A stretch of DNA of 64,000 nucleotides from an uncultured Prevotella sp. GTDB lineage: Bacteria; Bacteroidota; Bacteroidia; Bacteroidales; Bacteroidaceae. The notes under the pieces are model-generated. The model ran no database searches, was not told the origin of the DNA, and was given only the letters and a program-made list of their open reading frames with translations. This document shows positions 26,685 through 33,983 of this stretch, one piece after another. The stretch lies in assembly GCA_900315635.1 (NCBI GenBank), contig OMZV01000003.1:1-64000 (forward strand). The letters run 5' to 3'. Each line of letters opens with the position of its first letter. The stretch's first letter is position 1. Both the position numbers and the translations under genes were made by a program.

Positions 26685-27527
26685 TCATAGCTCTGATTTA
26701 ACTTTATTAACGAAGTCGTTAATAGTAGTAAGATTGTATATGTTTGGAATTATTGAGTAAGCTTCTTCAAGTTTGTTCTTAGCAGAGAACCAACCTTGTC
26801 CATCGGTTACCCATACAAATTCGAATTCAGGCAAAGAGTTTATCTTTGGTCCAATGTCAGAATAAGAACGGGCAACTTCGTTCAACTTAGAGCCACCTCC
26901 ACTATAGAAATTAACTTCCATCAAGTAGGTCTTTGCCCTTGTCGTGACAACGAAATCGAATCTCTTCTTGTCCTTGCCAAGTATCTTTAGTCTTGGGAAA
27001 ACAGTAGAATTGACCTCACGTGTATATGGTATACCATTTAAGTCAAATATGTCTCCTATTCGGTCTGCCATCAATTCACCGCTACGATTTTTGCGGGCAT
27101 TGGTATCTAGACCTACCTCAACACCGAAAACATAATCAACTAGATTCTTTATTTGTCGTGACTGAAATACTTCTTTTAATCCTGTTTCCTTAATGAATGT
27201 AATAACACTATCTACAGAATCAAAATAGTTTTCAATTAATGTGACATTTCCCTTGTCGTCAATAACTTTCTTTTTGTCTTTCTTTCGAACTGCAATAATA
27301 ATGTCTAAAACAGAAAATGCAGAAGGATCCTGTTCCCAGACGAAGCGAATGGCTTCCTCCATATTATCTTTACCAATAAGGTAGTTCAGTTTGTTTAAAT
27401 TGAACTCAACCTTTTGGACATTCTTTTCAATCTTATTAAAGTCACAAAAGAAGTCCAATGTGGCATTGGTTTCTTTCAGTTGTGAAAGAAACGTCTCAAA
27501 TCCATTATTGTTATTATTGCTTGTCAT
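26685..27527 (-). CDS. dpnII: DpnII/MboI-type restriction endonuclease
   Basis: 280 residues matching the DpnII family that cuts unmethylated GATC. The start FETFLSQLKETNATLDFFCD, the middle IVGxVGLDTNARKNRSGELM-like segment (VEVGLDTNARKNRSGELM), and the PD-(D/E)xK-like core RFDFVVTTRAKTYLMEVNFY near residues 188-207 are characteristic. The start overlaps the end of the DpnM gene by 4 nt (ATGA), so the nuclease is translationally coupled to the protecting methylase, a usual safety order. AT-rich, likely acquired. Confidence 0.9.
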   Translation of the reverse strand: MTSNNNNNGFETFLSQLKETNATLDFFCDFNKIEKNVQKVEFNLNKLNYLIGKDNMEEAIRFVWEQDPSAFSVLDIIIAVRKKDKKKVIDDKGNVTLIENYFDSVDSVITFIKETGLKEVFQSRQIKNLVDYVFGVEVGLDTNARKNRSGELMADRIGDIFDLNGIPYTREVNSTVFPRLKILGKDKKRFDFVVTTRAKTYLMEVNFYSGGGSKLNEVARSYSDIGPKINSLPEFEFVWVTDGQGWFSAKNKLEEAYSIIPNIYNLTTINDFVNKVKSEL

Positions 27528-28471
27528 ACGGCTTCAAAAAGAAAATTGTTTAACTTATATTTATTATGTATCAACAGTTCTGTTAGTTTTCCGCGCTTGT
27601 TGGGATTGGCATTGATTGAGCGTGAAGCAGATACATGGTTGATACTAAAACCGTCATAAAGATTGTCGAAGAAATCATCGTCAGGGTTCTTAGATTTGCC
27701 GTCAGAGTTGCTGAGCATCCACAAACATTTATTAGAGTCTATGCTTTTGCAGAACTCGGCAAGTCTTATTTGGTCGTCATCGTTGAAGTCTCCCTTTGAG
27801 TATGAAGTGAAACTGGATGTCTCAGTCAAAGGTCGATATGGTGGATCAAAATAAAAGAATGTGAGTCCGTTGCTATCAATGTACTTCTTTGTTGTTTCGA
27901 AACTGTCATTGATAATATCTATGTCAATAGAATTCAGAGCACGGCTGTCTGCTATGATTGTCTCTTGATTGCATATCCGTGGGTTCTTGTATTTGCCAAA
28001 AGGAACGTTGAATTCGCCTTTACGGTTGACACGATAAAGCCCGTTGAAGCAGGTGCGGTTGAGAAACATCATGTAAACGGTATTTGTAATGTCATCAACA
28101 GTTTTCCTATTGAACCGAGAACGGATGTCAAGATAGAATTCTTTGCGGTCTTGCTCGGCAGTGCCTAGATAGTCGGTCTCAATCTTCTTTAGCCCATCAA
28201 TCAACTGTGAGGGATTTTCCTTGATGTTAATGTAGGACTTAATCAAGTCCTCATTTATGTCATTTATTATAATTCGATTGAAATTCTTAAATTTGCCGAG
28301 TATGTGGAAAAGCATTGCGCCGCCCCCGACGAAAGGCTCTATATAAGTAAATTTCTCATGGAAAATTGCTTCGGGAAGAAATTGATCCAGTTGATTTAGC
28401 AGTTGTGTCTTTCCACCTACCCACTTGATAAAAGGTTTTGTTTTGTTGCTACGTATCATCTGTATCTTCAT
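27524..28471 (-). CDS. dpnM: DpnM/Dam-type GATC adenine methyltransferase
   Basis: 315 residues, alpha-class N6-adenine methyltransferase. Motif X and the AdoMet site open the protein (PFIKWVGGKTQLL, YIEPFVGGGAMLF, residues 13-60). The catalytic DPPY comes later (FFYFDPPYRPLTET near residue 198). Sequence and gene order (methylase, nuclease, second methylase) identify a DpnII/MboI-type system for GATC. It is the first gene of the operon and would protect host DNA. Three GATC sites lie just upstream at 28519-28552. Composition is AT-rich relative to the neighbouring genes. Confidence 0.93.
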   Translation of the reverse strand: MKIQMIRSNKTKPFIKWVGGKTQLLNQLDQFLPEAIFHEKFTYIEPFVGGGAMLFHILGKFKNFNRIIINDINEDLIKSYINIKENPSQLIDGLKKIETDYLGTAEQDRKEFYLDIRSRFNRKTVDDITNTVYMMFLNRTCFNGLYRVNRKGEFNVPFGKYKNPRICNQETIIADSRALNSIDIDIINDSFETTKKYIDSNGLTFFYFDPPYRPLTETSSFTSYSKGDFNDDDQIRLAEFCKSIDSNKCLWMLSNSDGKSKNPDDDFFDNLYDGFSINHVSASRSINANPNKRGKLTELLIHNKYKLNNFLFEAV

Positions 28472-28518
28472 TAAGTGAAGAGCAAAGTAACAACTAATTT
28501 TCCACTTTGAATCGAATA

Positions 28519-28552
28519 GATCAAAGTTTAATAAAAATGATCAAAAAAGATC
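28519..28552. promoter_or_regulatory. three phased GATC sites upstream of the GATC cassette
   Basis: GATC at 28519, 28539 and 28549, each followed by AA, 20 and 10 bp apart and therefore on one helix face. They lie 48-81 bp upstream of the dpnM ATG, in or just upstream of its promoter. They could couple operon expression to the methylation state or bind a regulator. A -7-like TTACTTTG occurs between them and the start. Confidence 0.5.
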
Positions 28553-28653
28553 AATTACGTTTACATATTTATATTGATATAACTATCAATCATTTCTCTG
28601 TTGAAAGTCTGTGCTTTCTGTGCTTCTGTGTGGGACAGTCATCCACGGAAAGT

Positions 28654-28683
28654 AGGGGCGGCGAATCGGAGTTCGCCGCTCCT
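28654..28683. repeat. GC-rich hairpin flanking the restriction cassette, right
   Basis: GGCGGCGAA-TCGGAG-TTCGCCGC extended by AGG/CCT. Related in inverted orientation to the hairpin at 25661-25687. The rest of 28553-28746 holds no gene; short GTGCTTTCTGTGCTTCTGTG repeats stand left of the hairpin. Confidence 0.6.
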
Positions 28684-28746
28684 ATTAGACTATGGGTGCG
28701 CCATTGTTTAGTGTTGAGGGTGGGGGAGACGATGGTTCGGAAACCG

Positions 28747-31700
28747 TCATTCCTTCACGTGCCCCGTGCGTTTCAGGACGCCCCACGACTGCAGCTCGCC
28801 CTTTATAGCCTTGATGTAGCTCTTGAAGAGGACGAAATACATTATCCAGCGGTAGAAGAACCGCTGCGGTATTATCCACAGCAGCACCCACAGGCTCTCG
28901 TGCTCGAAGATGTATGCCATGATGCTGACGCTTGCGTCGACGACGAGGAAGATGAGGTAGTAGAGGAATATCTGCATGGCATTGCCTGAGAAGAGTCCTA
29001 TGAGCATCAGGATGTCGGCAAGCGGCGAGAATGTCGGGATGATGTATTGGAAGATGAGGATGTTCGGCATTGCCCACAGTCCGAACCCTTTCTTCTTCGG
29101 GTTGAACAGTGAGGAGCGGTGCTTCCAGAATGTCTGCATCACTCCGAAGCACCAGCGCACGCGCTGCTTGACGAACTGCCGCACGTTCTCCGGGGCCTCG
29201 GTCATTGCCACGGCGCGTCCCTCGTTCTCTATGACGTATCCTGCCTCGTTGATGCGCATGGTGAGGTCGCAGTCCTCGGCAAGGGTGTCGGTGGTCAGTC
29301 CGCCCGCACTCACTATTGCCTCCTTCCTGAACGCTCCTATGGCTCCGGGGACGACGGTGATGGCATTGATGTAGGAGTAAGCCATTCGGTCGAAGTTCTG
29401 GCTCGTGGTGTACTCTATAGCCTGCCAGCGTGTGAGCATGTTGCGTTGGTTGCCCACCTTGACGTTTCCTGCCACGGCTCCTATGCGGTGAGAGGTGTCG
29501 AGGAGGAAATGCTGCATGAGCTTGCTCACGGCATCGGGGCGCAGTTGCGTGTCGGCATCGATGCATACAAGGTATTCGGCGTCTGTGTGCTCGATGCCGT
29601 AGTTCAGTGCCGATGCCTTTCCTCCGTTGGCCTTTCCGAGGATTATCACCTTGTCGTTGCCGTCGTAAGCCTCATGCATGCGCTGCAGCGTGTGGTCCTT
29701 GCTTCCGTCGTCGACGAAGATGATGTTGAACGACGGATAGTCTTCCTTCAGCAGCGTGGCGACGGTGCGCACGCAGTTGACCTCCTCGTTGTATGCCGGT
29801 ACTATTATCGAGACGCGTGGCGCGTTTCCCTTTGTCAGCGTGGGGTAGTGGCGGAGCCTCTCGGCGCGTTTCTCCTTCACCATGAGGAAGTACATGAAGG
29901 CAAGGCGCATGAAGCCCAGTACGAGGAAGACGATGAACAGTGCCGTGAGGAAATCGCCGGCGTGGTATATTATCTCGGCCAGCGTGAGGTTGGCCTGCAT
30001 GGCATAGTAGGTCTCTCCCTTCGGTATGGCAGGCATGAGCTGGTCGCGCGACATGCCCAAGTACTGCTCCAGGGATATAAACCTGTAGCCTTCGTGCTGC
30101 AGGGTGGCAATGATCCTTGGCAGTGCCTCCATGGTAGGCTTGCGCGTTTCTCCACCGGCATCGTGCATGAGGATGATGTGTCCGTCGCCGTGGTGCACGC
30201 CGTCGATGACGCGGCGGTAGATTTCATCCGCCGTTATTCCCGGTTGCCAGTCATTGGGGTCCACCTCCTCGCCAACGAAGAGGTAGTTGCGCCGGCTGGC
30301 GAGTATCATCGGCTCTATCTCCTCGCGCTGTGTTGGGTCGGCATCGGCGTTGTAAGGCGCGCGGAAGAGCGTGGTGCTGTGTCCGGTAACGCTCTCTACG
30401 AGCATGCGCGTAAGCTTCAGCTCGGCGTATGTGCGGTCGTCGGAGTTCTCTATGACATTGTGGTGCGTGAAGGTGTGGTTGCCGATGGTGTTTCCGGATT
30501 CGTAGACCTTCTCCACCAGCGGCAGGTTCTTCTCCATCTGCAGTCCTACCATGAAGAATGCTCCCGGCACGCCGTAGTGCTTCAGCGTCTTGAGCACCTG
30601 TGGCGTCCATCGTGCGTCCGGTCCGTCATCGAAAGTCAGGATAAGGTCCTTCGGACCACAGTGTCCGAGCTTCTTCACCGTGTATGCCGATGGCAGCGCG
30701 AGGTATTTCTCCTCCTCGACAAGCTCGTCGTCGTTGTCCACGCTGATGGCCACCTTTCCCGGATGCGGTTCTGACTGTACGCTGAGCACCTCTCCTGAGC
30801 CCACGTAGTTGACGTCGTTGTATCCGCTGAGGGCGAAAATGTTGTTCAGGTCCCATCTCTTCACTTGTTCCCATGACATGTCTTTGCCGTAGAAGTTCCA
30901 CAGGCGCGAGTCCTCCGTGCCCAGCCGCCACAGCGAGAAGCCCGCCAGATGGTATGTGGTTCCGAAGCGCATGTTGTTGAACGTTGTCACGGCATCGGTG
31001 AAGCTGACCTTGTGCAGCTCGTTGTCGTCATCGTAGTAAGAGTAGCTGAGGTTGTAGGTGTCGTCGTCGAAGTATATCTGCGAGTCATTGCCGTAGGCGT
31101 TGGCAATGGCCTGGTCGTACGACACCGTGTTGCACTGTCCGTCCGCTGCCCAGTCATAGCCGTAGGAGGCGAGGCCGAGGACGAGTTTGTCGTTGGGGAT
31201 GTTCTTTGCCGCCCAGTCGGTAGCGCGCTCTATCCAGTGCTGCGATGCCACGTCGCCGGCTGCACTTGTGGAGTTGTGCTCGTCGTATGCCATGAGGAAG
31301 AGGTAGTCGTTGTAGCGTGCCAGTTGCTGTAAGTCGTAGTCCTCGTTGAATGTCGCTATGTCCTGAGTGACGTACATGTTGTTGGCGTGGAAGGTGCGAT
31401 ACAGCTCCGCCACGAAGTTTGTCAGCAGGGCGTTGTCATTGATGTTCAGTTCCTCCAGGTCGATGTTGATGCCCTGGAAGTGGTATTTCTTGCAAACGTC
31501 GAGCATGCTCTTGACAAACTGCGCGCGCTTCGCCTTGTTGCTCATGATCCTGCCGATGGCGTTCGGATTGAACTCCCCGTTGTAGTTGTTGGTCAGCATC
31601 GGCATGACCGGGATGCCGGTGCTTCTCATCTCGCGGAGTGCCTTTTCGTCGACGCGCACCTCCAGCCGGTCGGTTGATGGATTGATGAAGAACCATTCCG

Positions 31701-32145
31701 GGATAATCATGTTCAGGTGCTTCATGCCCCATTTCAGGGATGTCATCGAATGGCTGTCCCAGTTGACGTACCATGCCGCGCGTACTCCTATCCTTGGGTC
31801 GTCCCACTCGTTGATGAATTTCTGTGTAACCTTGTCGCCGTGGCCTACGAAGCGGTGGTCATGGCGGTAGTCCTCCATATAGTTATTGTGCAGGCGCGCG
31901 TCAAGGAGCTTGTCGCGTGTTGCCTTGTATGAGCGTGCCGCCTTGTTGTCCTTCATGAACGGCTTGGAGGCTGTCATCGCACTGCGATAGTCATGACGGA
32001 AAGGCAGGTTCGGACTTCCCTCCATTGCGAACATTGTGATAAAGACTGCAAGCAGCAATATGAAGATTGTTGCAAAGAAGCGCATCGTCCATTTGAACCG
32101 GCGCCATCTGCGGCGCGAATCGGTTTGGAATACTTGTCTTTCCAT
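28747..32145 (-). CDS. three-domain GH18-like / polysaccharide deacetylase / GT2 synthase
   Basis: 1132 residues. A cytoplasmic tail and transmembrane helix (about 20-40) lead to an extracytoplasmic GH18-like domain (about 100-430) with the chitinase-type acid motif GINIDLEEL near 228. A NodB-type deacetylase (about 495-690) has LTFDDGPD, HTFTHH, RAPYNAD and LMHDAGG. After a membrane segment (about 720-745) comes a cytoplasmic processive GT2 with VSIIVPAYNEE, VDDGSKD, DAD, AEDCD and QRVRW (about 770-1000), then C-terminal helices. Synthesis, deacetylation and cleavage of a beta-linked hexosamine polymer in one chain would parallel PgaB plus PgaC. The polymer itself is inferred. Confidence 0.9.
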   Translation of the reverse strand: MERQVFQTDSRRRWRRFKWTMRFFATIFILLLAVFITMFAMEGSPNLPFRHDYRSAMTASKPFMKDNKAARSYKATRDKLLDARLHNNYMEDYRHDHRFVGHGDKVTQKFINEWDDPRIGVRAAWYVNWDSHSMTSLKWGMKHLNMIIPEWFFINPSTDRLEVRVDEKALREMRSTGIPVMPMLTNNYNGEFNPNAIGRIMSNKAKRAQFVKSMLDVCKKYHFQGINIDLEELNINDNALLTNFVAELYRTFHANNMYVTQDIATFNEDYDLQQLARYNDYLFLMAYDEHNSTSAAGDVASQHWIERATDWAAKNIPNDKLVLGLASYGYDWAADGQCNTVSYDQAIANAYGNDSQIYFDDDTYNLSYSYYDDDNELHKVSFTDAVTTFNNMRFGTTYHLAGFSLWRLGTEDSRLWNFYGKDMSWEQVKRWDLNNIFALSGYNDVNYVGSGEVLSVQSEPHPGKVAISVDNDDELVEEEKYLALPSAYTVKKLGHCGPKDLILTFDDGPDARWTPQVLKTLKHYGVPGAFFMVGLQMEKNLPLVEKVYESGNTIGNHTFTHHNVIENSDDRTYAELKLTRMLVESVTGHSTTLFRAPYNADADPTQREEIEPMILASRRNYLFVGEEVDPNDWQPGITADEIYRRVIDGVHHGDGHIILMHDAGGETRKPTMEALPRIIATLQHEGYRFISLEQYLGMSRDQLMPAIPKGETYYAMQANLTLAEIIYHAGDFLTALFIVFLVLGFMRLAFMYFLMVKEKRAERLRHYPTLTKGNAPRVSIIVPAYNEEVNCVRTVATLLKEDYPSFNIIFVDDGSKDHTLQRMHEAYDGNDKVIILGKANGGKASALNYGIEHTDAEYLVCIDADTQLRPDAVSKLMQHFLLDTSHRIGAVAGNVKVGNQRNMLTRWQAIEYTTSQNFDRMAYSYINAITVVPGAIGAFRKEAIVSAGGLTTDTLAEDCDLTMRINEAGYVIENEGRAVAMTEAPENVRQFVKQRVRWCFGVMQTFWKHRSSLFNPKKKGFGLWAMPNILIFQYIIPTFSPLADILMLIGLFSGNAMQIFLYYLIFLVVDASVSIMAYIFEHESLWVLLWIIPQRFFYRWIMYFVLFKSYIKAIKGELQSWGVLKRTGHVKE

Positions 32146-32319
32146 TACGAAAATGTATTATTTTTCTTATAACTCGTTCTAATCGGATGCAAAGGTATTT
32201 CTTTCCTTTATCAATGGATAAAGGGTTTGTGTAAAAAACTTTAATGCCAGATTAAAAAGCTGTAATGCCCGGCATTAATGGCTGTTTGATTTGCAATATG
32301 CCGTTACTTGCTTTCTAAT

Positions 32320-32400
32320 TCGGCATCTTTTAACTTCTAATTGGGCATCTTTTAGCTCGTAATTGGATATCTTTTACAAGCTAAAAGATGCCCAATTAGA
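32320..32400. repeat. dispersed AAAAGATACC repeat, copy 3 (GATGCC variant)
   Basis: Units GGCATCTTTTA at about 32322 and 32344, GGATATCTTTTA at 32366, and TAAAAGATGCCCAATTA at 32382, about 22 bp apart, followed by a GTTGATTATCAATGAGTTAC motif. The remaining bases 32146-32319 show no gene. Confidence 0.8.
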
Positions 32401-32472
32401 ACGGCGTTGATTATCAATGAGTTACAAGGGTGGCCCCGTATGTCTACCCGTTCAATGTGGCAGAAACGAAAA

Positions 32473-32506
32473 ACGGTCGCAGAACTCTTTGAGTTTAGCG
32501 ACCGTC
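32473..32506 (-). terminator. terminator of the 34-codon gene
   Basis: ACGGTCGC.. AACTC pairs with GAGTT.. GCGACCGT around a short loop and is followed by TTTTTCGTTT on minus. Confidence 0.9.
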
Positions 32507-32535
32507 ATTGGGGATCACATATAGTGAAATAATTG

Positions 32536-32640
32536 TCAATCATACCATAATTCTCCGCCCATTACATCATGTGATGTTGTCTTAGCGGGTTCTTCCCTTT
32601 CATACTCCACGTAAATCTGTGGATAGTCTTTCTTTGCCAT
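32536..32640 (-). CDS. 34-residue small protein
   Basis: A complete miniature gene: promoter (32696-32727), purine-rich ribosome site (AAAGGG about 9 bp before the ATG at 32640), 34 codons beginning MAKKDYPQIYVEYE and ending GGELWYD, stop TGA, then a strong terminator. Net charge is about -4; there is no membrane segment, cysteine or signal peptide. The Lys-rich start and Gly-Gly near the end recall leader-containing peptides, but no processing or modification gene lies nearby. I do not recognise a family. The full transcription unit is what makes it credible. Confidence 0.65.
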   Translation of the reverse strand: MAKKDYPQIYVEYEREEPAKTTSHDVMGGELWYD

Positions 32641-32695
32641 TAGATAACCCTTTCTTTTCTTCAGTTTTTATTATTTTATCTCTCAATCACATGTG

Positions 32696-32727
32696 CAAAG
32701 ATAGGTATAAATTTATTATTGCGCAAA
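32696..32727 (-). promoter_or_regulatory. promoter of the 34-codon gene
   Basis: Minus strand TTTG (32724-32727), 20-bp spacer, TATCTTTG (32696-32703) followed by GCACA: a full Bacteroidetes promoter 56 bp before the ATG. Bases 32728-32913 hold no gene and are very AT-rich. Confidence 0.85.
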
Positions 32728-32913
32728 CGTTTATCCTATTTTTCTTTTATATTTGACACTTTTTTAGCAATAATTTGTAATTCATTGAGCAAAAATCTGT
32801 TGTACAGCATATTTGTAGTTGTAGTACTTTTTCAGATGAATATATTTTAAATTTTTATTCGCGACTTATTGATTGTTCTATATAAGACCGTATATGTTTG
32901 ACCCTACTGTTGG

Positions 32914-33825
32914 TTATGGGTGCAGGAGGGTAATGAGGTAGCCCAGCTTGTAGAGTTTGAACAGAGACAGTGAGGATTTGCTACCGGACAACTGCCTACG
33001 GATAGTTGGGAGCAAAGGCTTAAGGATAAGGCCGGCGAGTGGAGTGACGTGCCACCGGTCGAGCTTGCTGACAACGGCAAGCAGACGGGAATAGCTCTCC
33101 AGCCGCATGCGGAACTCTGCCAGGGTGCGGAGACCTTCCTCTGTCTTGCTGATGAACCCCGCGTTAGACTCAAAACGGCAGAAGCCCATCGGGTTGTCGA
33201 TATGGCTGATGGCCACTCCTGCCGCTTTCAACTCCTCGCCGAAGGCAACATCCTCATAGCCGTAATGGCGGAACTGCTCGTCGAGAGGGTGGGCGAGCAT
33301 CACCGTCCGTGGTATCATGAAGTTGCTGGTGTGGAAGTCGGAGTAGGGCGCAAGGCGGCGTTTCTCGGCTGTATGGTCATGGCGGCAGGCACGCTCATAG
33401 CGGTAACGGAGATTGTCGGCGAAGGCTTCCTGGCGAGGTACGTCATAGCCTCCATAGATGACATCGGTTCCATAAGCCGACGCCATGTACTTGTTGATGA
33501 AGTCGTTACGGATTATTGTCATGTCGCTGTCGATGAACAGGAGATTTGAGTAGGAAGCCTCACGGGCCAGGAAGTTGCGGATGGCGGCACGCCCGCTGTT
33601 CCGTTCCCGTGGAATATACCGGCAATGGGGAAGGGTGGCTATGGCGCTGTTGGCGGCTGTGACGGACTTGTCGGTTGAACCGTCGTCGGCAACGATTATC
33701 TCGAAAGGACTGTCGCCGACTGCGCTTTTGCCGCCGAAAACACTGTTGCACTGGTCGAGCAAACCGCGGACGAGCGTCGTGCACTCGTCGTTAAATGTCG
33801 GTATGAGTATGGACAATTCTTTCAT
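32914..33825 (-). CDS. family 2 glycosyltransferase
   Basis: 303-residue soluble GT-A enzyme. The start LSILIPTFNDE, the nucleotide site EIIVADDGSTDKS near residue 45, and the metal-binding acidic motif FIDSDMTII near residue 97 define the family. YGYEDVAFGEEL near residue 190 is the acceptor-side ED motif. The C-terminal about 60 residues are basic and amphipathic and may touch the membrane. Donor and acceptor are unknown; it probably acts in cell-surface glycan assembly. It stands alone between the small gene and the divergent M6 protease. Confidence 0.88.
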   Translation of the reverse strand: MKELSILIPTFNDECTTLVRGLLDQCNSVFGGKSAVGDSPFEIIVADDGSTDKSVTAANSAIATLPHCRYIPRERNSGRAAIRNFLAREASYSNLLFIDSDMTIIRNDFINKYMASAYGTDVIYGGYDVPRQEAFADNLRYRYERACRHDHTAEKRRLAPYSDFHTSNFMIPRTVMLAHPLDEQFRHYGYEDVAFGEELKAAGVAISHIDNPMGFCRFESNAGFISKTEEGLRTLAEFRMRLESYSRLLAVVSKLDRWHVTPLAGLILKPLLPTIRRQLSGSKSSLSLFKLYKLGYLITLLHP

Positions 33826-33905
33826 TTGTTTTACAAAAGTACGGATATTTTTATAATTAACTCATTTATATTGCATTTTTATTTCGTTAATTAAACAATT
33901 TAAAC

Positions 33906-33913
33906 TACCTTTG
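33906..33913 (+). promoter_or_regulatory. -7 element before the M6 protease gene
   Basis: TACCTTTG followed by GCACTC, 70 bp before the ATG; TTTC at 33882-33885 is a weak -33 match. Confidence 0.65.
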
Positions 33914-33983
33914 CACTCTGAGAATAAAAAACATCTTTCTAAAAATTAAAGGATAACTACGTTTATTCATAAGGTTTCTACTA

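Noticed and set aside
28507..28989. 160-codon plus-strand frame between dpnM and the three-domain gene
   Set aside because: Covers the GATC cluster and hairpin and runs antisense into the GT2 end; not protein-like.
29119..30774. 551-codon plus-strand frame inside the three-domain GH18/deacetylase/GT2 gene
   Set aside because: Entirely antisense to conserved catalytic domains; Val/Leu/His-rich translation typical of antisense frames.
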